Source: Bacteroidia bacterium
GTDB taxonomy: Bacteria; Bacteroidota; Bacteroidia; SpSt-205
Direction of reading: 5' to 3'
DNA length: 64,000 nucleotides
Assembly (NCBI GenBank): GCA_026003235.1
Contig: BPGW01000003.1
Span: forward strand, 217,427-281,426
In this document: piece after piece, positions 25,232-34,267 of the stretch
Layout: the number at the start of each line of letters is the position of its first letter
Numbering within the stretch: position 1 is the first letter of the stretch
Notes under the pieces: generated by a model
What the model was told of the DNA's origin: nothing
The model's database searches: none
What the model saw: only the letters and a program-made list of their open reading frames with translations
Program-made: the position numbers and the translations under genes

Positions 25232-28200
25232 TCAGTTGAGTAGGTAAGCTGAAAACCGTTGCAGAAATTCTTCTCGTTCGGAAGGCTCAGCCAGAATGAG
25301 CTGCAATTTAGGTTTGCTGGGGTCTTTGTTGTGATCTTTTTGCTTGTCGGCGACCTGCTTGATTTGGCGGTTCAGGCCGGCGTCGCTGGTGACCATGCGC
25401 ACAGTATAGCCCGAATATAGAATAAAGAGCCAGTTGCCTTCGGTAGGTTCCAGGTAGATCGTCAGCACATCGGGGGCTCGGGTGCGTTCGGCGGGGTTGT
25501 AGGGGCCGAAGGCGTATTCCATTTTAGCGGGGCAGTACTTGGCGATCCCTACGCCGCCAATGCCCGCCACCGCTACGTCGGCCGTAACAAAGAGCGCCCC
25601 CGTAGAGTCACTGCGCCGAAAAGGCACCCGAGCCAGAAGAAGCGTAACAGGCAGTTTCTTAGCAAAAGGTACATTGCGGGCCAGCGACGCTCGCTGGGCA
25701 GCTTGGATCACTTCGCGGGTGTTTGTCTCAGGCTGCGTGGTGTCCGGATCCAACAGTTCGGCCATCGCCTCAATAAAGCGCGGTTCCGTAAATTCCATAT
25801 CCTGCAAAGCCAAAGCCCAAAGGTTGAACCTACTTCCTATAGCTTCGGCGAGGCTGGAAGGGATATTCGGGAAATGGAGGGCAAAAATCAGGTCGGTAGA
25901 TAGCTTCTGAAAGCGCTGCTCTTCACGCCACATGCCGGATACCGCAAGCTGTGCGCCCTCCGGCGGAAACGAAGCCGGGAAATTAAGCCGGCCATACGCC
26001 GTCGTGATGCGGGAGGCGTCGTTGTACTCTACCCAATTACCCCGGTAGCTTTCCCCGTTGAGTTTCTTCAAGGGACCGATACGAAAAGACTTCGTGGCTC
26101 GGTCCACCGAAAGCCCGCCTTCCGCCCTTAGCACATCCAGGTCGTCTTTATTACGCCTGGGCTGTAGGAAGTTCGTGTAAAAAGTGCGGTAAATAGGCAC
26201 AAAGTGCAGCCCTACGGTGAGTTCTTGTCCTCGGCGGTTTTTCGGGTCTTTGATGGGGATGAAGACGGTATCGGGGTTGACAATGCCCTCAAAATTGAAC
26301 CAGGACTCGCGTAAAAATTCATTATCGGACTGGATGCGCACTTCGCCCTTGAAGTACAAAAAGCGGCGGTCAGCTTGCAGCTCCACCTCGTCGCGGAAAA
26401 GAATCCGATCTGTCAACAAAAATTCATCTTCCGTGCGAATCTTCGCCCGCGCCGTAGTAACCCCCTCCTGCACAAAAATGCTGTCCAGCGTAATAAATTG
26501 AGGTTTGCCTTCCACATCGGTATACTTATACTTTCCTCGGGCTGTGTAATCAGAGCCTGACCGAATCACCACGCGAGCTTCTATGATAGTGTGGTGGTTG
26601 AGCGAAGAAGGCGCCTTGATAACAGCGTTTTCTAAAGGAGCTATGCTGCCGTCAGGCTGAAACTCTACACGCCCACCTTCCGGAAAGACCGTCGCATCCG
26701 CTACGAGAATAGAGTCTACACGATTGGCTTCCACCTTACCCGTATGGAGGTTGTAAAGCAGAACCTGGGTGTTGAAGTACACATCTTTGCCGCTCTTGCT
26801 GCGCCGAACCACGAAGTTCTTGCTTTCATCGCTCACGTGGGGGTTGAGGAAGATTTCACCTGTTTGCCGGTTATAGGTACCTTTTCCGAGGGAGGTAGCA
26901 ATACTTTGCTTTGGAAACTGTATATTCGGTTCGCCTACACGCTGCGAGACAAAGTCGCCTTGGTGGGTTTTGATTTGATAATTTAGTTCAATCCCTTCTG
27001 CGTAGAAGAGGGTATCCTTGCGGCCTTTGGGGTCTAAGACGGCGAAGCGCGCTTCTACAGCTTTGAAGCTTTCAGGGGAGAGGGTGAAGCTTTCGCTGGC
27101 TACGAGCACGTCCCCCGTCTGAAGGGTTCCCGAAGCCTTGAGCCCTTCAGGCGTATAAAGCAGTCGGCCTCGGAAGGTAGCCTCTCCTGCGTAGAGCTGG
27201 GCCGGTTTGGCGCCGGTCTCCAGTACAGCTTGTCCTTGGTAAGGGTACCATATAAAGCGTAAGTCTTCGGCTTGGACGGCAGGATACTGGGCCAGCGCAT
27301 ACCGACTTTTAGGCAGGGTAAAACGAGCTTTCTCCGCCATACACGAGTCAAAGTGAAACACAAGCGTATCAGCCTGTACCTGACCCGTGAGATAATGTAT
27401 TTCGCCTTTTCCGTGCAAGGCGAAATTATCCATGGCTACGCGCCCATAAAATTTGCCTTTGCCTTTGTAAACGGCTATCCCTTCCGGAAAAGCCTCCTGG
27501 ACCCCATAGCTCCCATCAGGTACGACCCTGAGTGTATCTCGAAAAGGCGGAAACACGCTATCTGTGTAAAACACCCCGTGAAATTCCAGCCCCAGCATGC
27601 TGAAAGTTTCCAGACTGTCAATCATGAAAGGATCCAGTTCAAAGTAAAGCCTGTCTCGGGTATACTGCCTATTCTGGATGGTGCTGGACTCCCAGTATTT
27701 GTAGGACTCTGAGTAGCAGTCCAAGACGCTGTAGTAAGGGATGACTTTTCGGCCGCTTTTGTTGGAGGGCAGGTCTATGTACACGCAGCCGCTGACGTTT
27801 TCTATGCGGAGGGTAGCCAAAGAACGAGCCACCCGAGGAAACTTTCCTTCCCGCAGAAGGGGGTCCCGGTCAGGCCGAAACTTGAGCGAATCCACGTTGA
27901 AGAAAAGCACCTTGAAGTTCTCATAGTCAAACTGCATGCGGGTATCGGGCCAGCTGTAGAGGTCGAGTTTACCTGCGGCCAGGCGCCCCGCCATGCGCAT
28001 AGAGCGATTGCCTCGCAGGTAAACTGTGCGTTTGTAGGGAGCTATCTCCACGATATGCGAATCCGCAAAAACCACCGCCTCTACGCCTCGGAGCGTGATT
28101 TCTTTATTTTGCAGGTCTAAGCGGGCGTTCTCCCCATCGGCTGTATTGGAAAAAATCCGCAAAGCATCGTAATCTTTCTGTCCAAAGGCCGCTTGGGCCC

Positions 28201-29806
28201 AGCGGATGAGCTTAGGCAGGGGCTCTACGATACCGGTCTCAGGGTCATAGCGCAAAAATCCATACGTCTCTACATCCTCCAGCCGCATTTGAAGGGGCTT
28301 GAGATACCTCTTGACATCTAACCCCTGGCTTTTGAGGATATCGGTATCCAAAATATAAGTACGGACAGCTCTTCTTCGGGGCTTTTTTTGTTGCTTTTCA
28401 CGCTCTTGAAGCAGCCGGTAAATAGCTCCAATAGGATTGAGCGGCAGGATGTCTTTGTAACTCTCGTACTCCCTCTGGTTGAAGTAGTCTATAGACTGAA
28501 CGACCCCGTACTTACCTCGGGGGTCTATGATGGCGGTGAACCGCATCACCGTATCTCGGAGAGGGTTCCACTGGATGGCATCAAAGAGCATTTCCATCTT
28601 GTGGTAAGTGCTGTAAAAACCTTGCCTTGTGCGGGGGTTTTTGCGGTTCCGGTTCAGAAGGATGTCCTGGGTACTTACGTCGTAAATAAGGTCGGTGACG
28701 GGATAAAAAATAGTATCGCCAAAGGGGAGGTAGAGTTCTACGGCGACTTCGTTGGCGACGAGCTTTTTGGGGTCAAAGGCCAGTTTTTCCAGGTATACGC
28801 GCATGACTTCTTTGCCGCGGGCGTACACGCTCAGCTCAGCCAGCGTATCGCCTACCGCCGAGCCGTACTTAGTCAGTCCACTCAGCGCAAATCCCCCACG
28901 ATACGTAGTGTTCGGAATAAACTCTTTGATTTCAATCGTGCCCGTGGTCATGCGGAAGCTGGGCGAAGTAGCCTTGGCCACATCAGAAGGGACCGTAAAA
29001 TCATCCCAAAACTCTCCCTGCACAGGATGGGGCAAAAACGACGCATAATACAGCGTAGCTCGGGGGCTGTACAAGCGCCGCACATTCATATCAATCTCAA
29101 AAGAATCCATCTCGCAGTACAACTCTGTAAACCCTATACCTAATCGGCTCCAGTCAGCTTTTCCTTTCGTGCCTATGAAGCGGCGATTGGTGAGGTTGAG
29201 AAAGCCATCAGCTTCACGGATTGTGATGTCTACACCGCCTGTCGAGCAGATGAGGGAGGCCTTACGAAAGAAAAAGGCAGGCACCTTTTTTTCTTCAAAA
29301 CTGGCGCTATCGGTGTAAGTATGAAAGCCCAGCCGCGCCTCGGTCTTGTCTATGCGCCAAGTAAACACACTGGTTTTATTCACGATCCCTTCTGGGCAGA
29401 ATTTGAGAATCGTTTCCCAGAACTTGGGCAGGTAAGCTGGATTTTGGGCTGCCAAGGTCTCTGAAAGGGCAATAAACTGGGGCACAGGGGCGCGTACACG
29501 GGTCTCAGGGTTTTTGAGGACCAGAGCCGCCTCCACGAACTGCAAAATGTCGGGAAAAGGTTTGAATCCTTTGCGGTAGAGCCGGCTACCGAGGTCTGCT
29601 ATAGCTTTTTTCTCAGGCAAGGAGAGGTCGCCGGTTTCCCACGCCGAGTAGAAGGCTTGCGCTCGTTGGGTGATGTCTGGCCGCTTGAATCGCTCTAAGG
29701 CTTCCTTGAGGGCCAAACCGAAGGCATCCGGTTCTGCCGGCAAGCTCGTGAGCTGGCCCCACAAAAGCGTAGCCCCCACAACCCCGAGAAAAAGCAAGCG
29801 CCACAC
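25232..29806 (-). CDS. Very large secreted protein of unknown function
   Basis: The start GTG 29806 is chosen because it is 5 bases after a TAACTTTG box and gives a signal peptide (RLLFLGVVGATLLWGQ). The 1524-residue protein is beta-rich throughout. It contains many short strand-turn-strand units, for example VVFADSHIVEIAPYKRTVYL and FRDEVELQADRRFLYFKGE, which recall the stacked beta-jellyroll of LptA/OstA-like proteins; this likeness is only structural impression. No sorting domain is seen at the C-terminus. It is probably periplasmic or outer-membrane associated. The following exonuclease and DUF255 genes form one transcription unit with it. Confidence 0.75.
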   Translation of the reverse strand: MWRLLFLGVVGATLLWGQLTSLPAEPDAFGLALKEALERFKRPDITQRAQAFYSAWETGDLSLPEKKAIADLGSRLYRKGFKPFPDILQFVEAALVLKNPETRVRAPVPQFIALSETLAAQNPAYLPKFWETILKFCPEGIVNKTSVFTWRIDKTEARLGFHTYTDSASFEEKKVPAFFFRKASLICSTGGVDITIREADGFLNLTNRRFIGTKGKADWSRLGIGFTELYCEMDSFEIDMNVRRLYSPRATLYYASFLPHPVQGEFWDDFTVPSDVAKATSPSFRMTTGTIEIKEFIPNTTYRGGFALSGLTKYGSAVGDTLAELSVYARGKEVMRVYLEKLAFDPKKLVANEVAVELYLPFGDTIFYPVTDLIYDVSTQDILLNRNRKNPRTRQGFYSTYHKMEMLFDAIQWNPLRDTVMRFTAIIDPRGKYGVVQSIDYFNQREYESYKDILPLNPIGAIYRLLQEREKQQKKPRRRAVRTYILDTDILKSQGLDVKRYLKPLQMRLEDVETYGFLRYDPETGIVEPLPKLIRWAQAAFGQKDYDALRIFSNTADGENARLDLQNKEITLRGVEAVVFADSHIVEIAPYKRTVYLRGNRSMRMAGRLAAGKLDLYSWPDTRMQFDYENFKVLFFNVDSLKFRPDRDPLLREGKFPRVARSLATLRIENVSGCVYIDLPSNKSGRKVIPYYSVLDCYSESYKYWESSTIQNRQYTRDRLYFELDPFMIDSLETFSMLGLEFHGVFYTDSVFPPFRDTLRVVPDGSYGVQEAFPEGIAVYKGKGKFYGRVAMDNFALHGKGEIHYLTGQVQADTLVFHFDSCMAEKARFTLPKSRYALAQYPAVQAEDLRFIWYPYQGQAVLETGAKPAQLYAGEATFRGRLLYTPEGLKASGTLQTGDVLVASESFTLSPESFKAVEARFAVLDPKGRKDTLFYAEGIELNYQIKTHQGDFVSQRVGEPNIQFPKQSIATSLGKGTYNRQTGEIFLNPHVSDESKNFVVRRSKSGKDVYFNTQVLLYNLHTGKVEANRVDSILVADATVFPEGGRVEFQPDGSIAPLENAVIKAPSSLNHHTIIEARVVIRSGSDYTARGKYKYTDVEGKPQFITLDSIFVQEGVTTARAKIRTEDEFLLTDRILFRDEVELQADRRFLYFKGEVRIQSDNEFLRESWFNFEGIVNPDTVFIPIKDPKNRRGQELTVGLHFVPIYRTFYTNFLQPRRNKDDLDVLRAEGGLSVDRATKSFRIGPLKKLNGESYRGNWVEYNDASRITTAYGRLNFPASFPPEGAQLAVSGMWREEQRFQKLSTDLIFALHFPNIPSSLAEAIGSRFNLWALALQDMEFTEPRFIEAMAELLDPDTTQPETNTREVIQAAQRASLARNVPFAKKLPVTLLLARVPFRRSDSTGALFVTADVAVAGIGGVGIAKYCPAKMEYAFGPYNPAERTRAPDVLTIYLEPTEGNWLFILYSGYTVRMVTSDAGLNRQIKQVADKQKDHNKDPSKPKLQLILAEPSEREEFLQRFSAYLLN

Positions 29807-29811
29807 GCCGC

Positions 29812-29819
29812 CAAAGTTA
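29812..29819 (-). promoter_or_regulatory. -7 promoter box for the 1524-residue gene
   Basis: TAACTTTG, 5 bases before GTG 29806. Confidence 0.7.
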
Positions 29820-29940
29820 CCATTTACTCCCTCTCCAGAAAGCACCCCTCCCCTCGCTATGGGATCTCCTCGCCCGGCCTCCGAGAGGAGAGAATAGCAG
29901 CTCCCCTTCCCGATTCAACCTACCCTTAACCCTCTGGCCG

Positions 29941-29948
29941 TATATTTG
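29941..29948 (+). promoter_or_regulatory. -7 promoter box for the T9SS cargo gene at 29965
   Basis: TATATTTG, 16 bases before the start codon, unlike the 4-9 base spacing elsewhere. A ribosome binding site fits into this longer leader. Confidence 0.7.
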
Positions 29949-29952
29949 CAAA

Positions 29953-29960
29953 AAAGGAGG
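29953..29960 (+). promoter_or_regulatory. Strong Shine-Dalgarno site
   Basis: AAAGGAGG ends 4 bases before ATG 29965. It is the clearest classical ribosome binding site at any promoter-proximal gene here and fixes the start. Confidence 0.75.
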
Positions 29961-29964
29961 TCGT

Positions 29965-31920
29965 ATGAGAACCACCCTTTTCTTTGCAGGTGCGGCCCTA
30001 CTGTGGGCCCAACAAAGTCCCTCTTGGGGACGCGCGCAGATTGATTCGGCGGCCAGCATTATCCCTCGGTATGTGGTCAGCCCCGTGGCGCAGACCAACA
30101 CCCGGCTCCCTTACTTTGCGGTGCTGCGCCTCACCGGCTTAGAGCCCAACACCTGGTACCGCTATGTCCCCCGCATGGACAATAGTACGACTCCCCCTTC
30201 CACCAACAATGTCAACCTGGGCGCCGGAAACCCTATCTTTTACAACGCTCAAACCCAGACGTTCTGGCGGTCAACCTCGCCCAGCTTGACCACCTCCGGG
30301 GGGTATGATACCATCTTGACCGATGCAAACGGCGAGGCCACTCTCATCTTCGGCCTGGAGCCTACAGGCAACCTCCGCTTCCGGACCGATGGCGGCAACC
30401 AAGTGTATGTAAAAGTTTTCCTGCGCTCTCACGATCCAAACGCCCCCATAGACAGCGCGTATGTGATTGGAGACAAGACGCCGATTCAGCCGCTGGCCTT
30501 GCGCACCACGGCGGAGGACACGTGCGGGTCCTTCCTGTATGACTCCAGTTTGGCGGCCCCAGGCACCCTCGTCTTTCTCTACGACAGCTATGGGCCCCAT
30601 GGCGTAGGCGAGCGGCCGCTCAGTGGTGCGGTCGTGGAGCCCGTAGGCATCGCTTGGCCAGGTTCTATGCTTGCCGCCTATACGGCCCAGGTAAGTACCC
30701 AACAAAAGCGGTACGGAACCCTCATTCCGAATCTCCTCCCCAACGGTGTGCGGGCTATTCACTATTATTCTCTTTCCTGCCAAAGCGGCATCTTTGACCA
30801 GGATGGGGTCTGGCCCTCGGGTATTAGCACGGTGAACCCTAACAATGGAGCCGCCGCCCTCGGCCTGCTCAATAGCCCTTACCGCCCCTTGCCTCCAGAA
30901 CCCTCCAACTCCTGCATAAGTCCTTCTATAAACCCTACCACTGGTAGAGTATACACAGGCTACACCCACAGCCCTATCACCGGCTTTGCGTACGAGATGG
31001 TTGCTTGCCTTTCATTTCCATATCTACCCGGGTTTACTACCCTGACCGATAGCACCAGCCCGTGGTCGGGGACTCTCTACGCCCTATGCCAGCCGAGCTT
31101 GTGGGGTAGCTCGAGCGACTCCCTGCCACCGGTATGGCAAATTTTACCAGGTGCTGCTTGCCAGGATCCCTGCTGGATGTACCAAAGCGTACCAGGAGCC
31201 TTTTTCTGGCGGTGCTTCTCCGGTGAGGCGGGCTACCAGGTGCAAAACTTCAACTACTATGACGGCTCCCCCAATTACGCTTACCAGACCGTCACCCTCA
31301 ACCCGCTGCGCGTACCGAAAAAGGTAGAGTGGCAGAGCGGCCTCCCCATGGGTCCAGTAAGCCCTGGTACATTTCTTAACATTTCTGTGGAGCTGCAGGA
31401 TAGTATAAGCGCTACTTGGTACAACACTGGGGCTCCCAACTTCTCCTCCTGCAGCCCCAGCGTGACGCTGTATCTGTATGATGCGCAAAACAACCTCGTA
31501 AACACGCTAAATGGCTCTTGGAATTCCATGTCGTTTGGCCCGTACGCCACCTTCTCTTTTTCAGGCTCTTGGCCGAGCGCGGCAGGGACCTATAAGCTGG
31601 TGGTAGGGGATGTGCCCTTCCCGCTTGGGTGCTGCTCGGGGGTGACGGGCGGCTGGGCGCACAGCGACACCGTACAAGTCACGGTTAGTTCCACCACCAG
31701 CTTGCCCATGCAAGTGCGAGCCGAGGAAAGCGCCTGGCAGGTCACCCTCCCCACCGTGGAAGGGCAACTTCTATTGTACGATGCGCAGGGAAGGCGTGTA
31801 TGGCAGGCCCCCGCTTCTGCTACGGTGACGATCCCTCGGCAAGGGTTAGCCCCCGGCGTCTACACCCTTCTCTGGCAACACAGCAAAGGCCTCGCTACCC
31901 GTAAGCTCCTGCACCCGTAA
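29965..31920 (+). CDS. T9SS-secreted protein with type A sorting domain
   Basis: The 651-residue product has a signal peptide (MRTTLFFAGAALLWAQQ) and a C-terminal T9SS sorting domain (LLLYDAQGRRVWQ, then GLAPGVYTLLW and LATRKLLHP). The body is beta-rich and full of Ser, Thr, Pro and Cys, opening with a domain containing VVSPVAQTNTRLPYFAVL. No enzyme motif is recognised. It is probably an abundant surface or released protein: its gene has its own promoter, a strong ribosome binding site and a strong terminator directly after it. Confidence 0.85.
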   Translation: MRTTLFFAGAALLWAQQSPSWGRAQIDSAASIIPRYVVSPVAQTNTRLPYFAVLRLTGLEPNTWYRYVPRMDNSTTPPSTNNVNLGAGNPIFYNAQTQTFWRSTSPSLTTSGGYDTILTDANGEATLIFGLEPTGNLRFRTDGGNQVYVKVFLRSHDPNAPIDSAYVIGDKTPIQPLALRTTAEDTCGSFLYDSSLAAPGTLVFLYDSYGPHGVGERPLSGAVVEPVGIAWPGSMLAAYTAQVSTQQKRYGTLIPNLLPNGVRAIHYYSLSCQSGIFDQDGVWPSGISTVNPNNGAAALGLLNSPYRPLPPEPSNSCISPSINPTTGRVYTGYTHSPITGFAYEMVACLSFPYLPGFTTLTDSTSPWSGTLYALCQPSLWGSSSDSLPPVWQILPGAACQDPCWMYQSVPGAFFWRCFSGEAGYQVQNFNYYDGSPNYAYQTVTLNPLRVPKKVEWQSGLPMGPVSPGTFLNISVELQDSISATWYNTGAPNFSSCSPSVTLYLYDAQNNLVNTLNGSWNSMSFGPYATFSFSGSWPSAAGTYKLVVGDVPFPLGCCSGVTGGWAHSDTVQVTVSSTTSLPMQVRAEESAWQVTLPTVEGQLLLYDAQGRRVWQAPASATVTIPRQGLAPGVYTLLWQHSKGLATRKLLHP

Positions 31921-31946
31921 GCTAACGCCCTTCTGAGCCTTTTTCG

Positions 31947-31983
31947 GCTGGGTAGGAAGCACCTTCCTACCCAGCTATTTTTT
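31947..31983 (+). terminator. Rho-independent terminator after the T9SS cargo gene
   Basis: A perfect 13-bp stem (31947-31959 with 31963-31975) and a 3-base loop are followed by TATTTTTTT. Confidence 0.9.
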
Positions 31984-32039
31984 GGGTAGGCGCCCCCAGG
32001 GCTAGATCAAAGAAGCCAAGAGGCAAGACAGATTGGAGC

Positions 32040-32900
32040 TTAGTAGGTAAAGCGCACGAAAAGGCCGGTGCTGAGGTAGCGGCCGGTTTCGCTGGCTAAA
32101 GCGAGTTCTCCCACCTCTTCTACAGTGGGGGGCTCCAGAAGCTCCCGCACCAAGCGGCGGAGCGTGAGGGGAGAGAAGGCCGCCGAGTACACATTGAGCA
32201 GGAAGAGGCCTTTGTCTGGGGGCAAGAGGGGCCTCAGCTGGGCCAGGAGGGGGGGAAGGTCTTCCTCAAGGACCCAGCGTCGGTGGTCCGTGCCCGAGCC
32301 AAAAGCAGGGGGGTCCAGCAAGATGGCCTCATACCGTTCGCCGCGTCGGACGGCCCGCTGCACAAACCGCCGCGCATCCTCCACCAGCCACCGAATCGTG
32401 GAAATCTGATTGAGTTGGGCGTTGTCGGCGGCCCAGGTGATGGCGCTTCGGCTGGAATCCACATGCGTGACCTGGGCCCCAGCCAGCGCCGCCACCACCG
32501 ACGCCGCCCCCGTATACGCGAAAAGGTTCAACAAGCGGGCACCAGGGTGCTTTCGCAGCCAAGCATACAACCACTCCCAATGCGCCGCCTGCTCAGGAAA
32601 AAAGCCCAAGTGCTTGAACTTGCCTGCGCGAGCCCAGAGTTGGAACCGCCACCCCTCACCCACGTAGGAGAGGGGCCATTTTTCGGGCAGAGGGGGTTCC
32701 CACTTGCCCTGATACGCCCCGGTAGGGTGGTAGACATGGCTTGCATGCCAGTTTTGTCGCGCTATTTGCGTCGGGCCTACAGCCCATCCATCCGGCCGAA
32801 TCACCGTATGAGCCCCCCACTTCTCCCAGCGATACCCTTCTCCAAAGTCCAATAGCCGATAGGCGCGCCACCTACTTGGGCTAAGAAGGTGGTATTCCAC
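32040..32900 (-). CDS. Class I SAM-dependent methyltransferase, RlmI/RlmK-like
   Basis: The 286-residue enzyme has the SAM-binding NLFAYTGAASVVAALAG and the nucleobase methyltransferase motif LDPPAFGSG. It resembles the catalytic domain of 23S rRNA large-subunit methyltransferases but lacks an N-terminal PUA domain. GTG 32900 is the start: it is 4 bases after a TACCTTTG box. The exact rRNA base is unknown. The promoter overlaps that of the divergent flippase gene. Confidence 0.82.
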   Translation of the reverse strand: MEYHLLSPSRWRAYRLLDFGEGYRWEKWGAHTVIRPDGWAVGPTQIARQNWHASHVYHPTGAYQGKWEPPLPEKWPLSYVGEGWRFQLWARAGKFKHLGFFPEQAAHWEWLYAWLRKHPGARLLNLFAYTGAASVVAALAGAQVTHVDSSRSAITWAADNAQLNQISTIRWLVEDARRFVQRAVRRGERYEAILLDPPAFGSGTDHRRWVLEEDLPPLLAQLRPLLPPDKGLFLLNVYSAAFSPLTLRRLVRELLEPPTVEEVGELALASETGRYLSTGLFVRFTY

Positions 32901-32904
32901 AGCG

Positions 32905-32912
32905 CAAAGGTA
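32905..32912 (-). promoter_or_regulatory. -7 promoter box for the methyltransferase gene
   Basis: TACCTTTG on the minus strand, 4 bases before GTG 32900, sharing its TA with the plus-strand box. Confidence 0.7.
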
Positions 32913-32918
32913 GCTTTG
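32911..32918 (+). promoter_or_regulatory. -7 promoter box for the flippase gene
   Basis: TAGCTTTG, 4 bases before GTG 32923, overlapping the minus-strand box by two bases. Confidence 0.7.
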
Positions 32919-32922
32919 AGCC

Positions 32923-34098
32923 GTGCGACAAGATGCGCTGGCTTATGCTTTCACCACGCTGCTGAACCGAGCCCAGCCGTTCTTTGAGGCGCTCATCCTT
33001 ACGGCGCTCCTCCCTGTAGAAGCTTTTGGGGCGTGGAGTTGGGCGGGTGCGCTGTATCTGGGGGTAGCTGCGCTAACGCATGGGGGGCTTCCTGCGGCGG
33101 TCCTTCGCTACGCTTCGGCCCATCCTAGCGAAGGCGCAGCCCTTTTACGCTACGCTATGCGGCAAGCTCTCCCCTGGGTGGGACTAAGTGGGCTTCTGCT
33201 GGGGGCTGTAGCCTGGACTGTACCCATGCCCGTGCGGCTGCTGGCCTGGTGCCACGTGCCCGCTTTGGCAGCCTTTTTGCCAGCAGAAATCCTGCGAGCT
33301 TACCTACGGGGGCGATACGAGAACCGCCGCTTAGCGGGGTGGCAGCTGGCTACTACCCTCACAGGCCTGGCTTTGCTGAGTGGCGCCGCCGCCTGGAAAG
33401 GCGTGTGGGGAGCGGCCTTCGTGCGGCTGCTGCAGCCTGTGTGGCTTTTAGGACTGGGCATACCCCTCTTACGACCCGCCTGGGATGCCCCTGCCCGGGC
33501 TTTTCCCGGCCTCTCCCGCTTCGGTTGGCACGCCCTGTGGGGAAACCTCGCCTTAGAAGCCATCTTTCTCCTGCCCACTTGGCTCGTAGGCTGGCGAAGC
33601 GGCGATTCTACGCTCGTGGCGTACTGGCGCTGGGCTACCCTCCTGCCCCTCAACCTGCGCCAACTTTTTACCCAGGCGGTGATGTACAGCTATCCCCGGT
33701 GGGTACAAGCTCGCTTGCCGCTTCTTCTCCTTTACCGGCGTTGGCGGTTTGGGCTATGGGCTTTGGCGGGGGTTGTGTTAGGCAGCGCCGCCCTCTGGCT
33801 GCTGATATGGGATTGGTACCCTGGCCCCGCCTACGCTCCGGCACGGCCCTATTACGCCCTGGCCCTCCTCGTGGCTTGGCTCTGGAGTACGGACGCCCTC
33901 CTGCTGCCCAACCTCCTCTCCGCAAAAGGCCACATCCGCGCTTACAGCCGATCTTATGCGGTGGGGCTTCTGGCGGCACTGCCTCTCTATGGCATGGCCG
34001 GCCGCACCTTAGAACTTTACTTGGTGGGTCTCGCCGCCGCCGCCCTCGCCGCCGCCCTCACCGCCTACACCGCCCTAAAAAACCAACCGGTTTTTTGA
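32923..34098 (+). CDS. Polysaccharide flippase-like membrane protein
   Basis: The 391-residue protein has about 12 membrane helices and a layout like oligosaccharide flippases of the MATE/Wzx group (opening ALAYAFTTLLNRAQPFFEAL, later GRYENRRLAGWQLATTLTG). Such proteins move lipid-linked sugars across the inner membrane. The start GTG 32923 follows the promoter box by 4 bases. The gene stands alone: it ends before a terminator and thrS. Substrate and assignment are tentative. Confidence 0.7.
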   Translation: MRQDALAYAFTTLLNRAQPFFEALILTALLPVEAFGAWSWAGALYLGVAALTHGGLPAAVLRYASAHPSEGAALLRYAMRQALPWVGLSGLLLGAVAWTVPMPVRLLAWCHVPALAAFLPAEILRAYLRGRYENRRLAGWQLATTLTGLALLSGAAAWKGVWGAAFVRLLQPVWLLGLGIPLLRPAWDAPARAFPGLSRFGWHALWGNLALEAIFLLPTWLVGWRSGDSTLVAYWRWATLLPLNLRQLFTQAVMYSYPRWVQARLPLLLLYRRWRFGLWALAGVVLGSAALWLLIWDWYPGPAYAPARPYYALALLVAWLWSTDALLLPNLLSAKGHIRAYSRSYAVGLLAALPLYGMAGRTLELYLVGLAAAALAAALTAYTALKNQPVF

Positions 34099-34214
34099 AT
34101 CCTCCCAAAACTCCCTGATACACAGAGGCTTGTCATGAGGCGCCCTTCCCCTGCAGCAACCTTCAGTCCCTAAACTGCTGCTCATTCGTAACCTTTTCCT
34201 GGGGCGGTCCTTGG

Positions 34215-34247
34215 GCGGTGAGGGGCATCCCTCACCGCGCTTTTTTT
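34215..34247 (+). terminator. Rho-independent terminator before thrS
   Basis: A perfect 10-bp stem (34215-34224 with 34229-34238) and a 4-base loop are followed by GC and seven T. It ends the flippase transcript and lies 4 bases before the thrS promoter box. The stretch 34099-34214 shows no gene; a short ATG frame there is not convincing. Confidence 0.88.
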
Positions 34248-34250
34248 CTG

Positions 34251-34258
34251 TAGCTTTG
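34251..34258 (+). promoter_or_regulatory. -7 promoter box for thrS
   Basis: TAGCTTTG, 9 bases before ATG 34268. Confidence 0.65.
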
Positions 34259-34267
34259 CGTCCCTTC

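Noticed and set aside
28388..29143. A 251-codon plus-strand frame opposite the 1524-residue gene
   Set aside because: No promoter, no motif and antisense to a continuous long coding frame.
30271..30969. A 232-codon minus-strand frame opposite the T9SS cargo
   Set aside because: The plus-strand gene has signal peptide, ribosome site, sorting domain and terminator; the antisense frame has none.
34133..34171. A 12-codon leader peptide before thrS as an attenuator
   Set aside because: It has a single Thr codon, and the thrS promoter lies after the terminator, so the hairpin ends the upstream transcript instead of controlling thrS.
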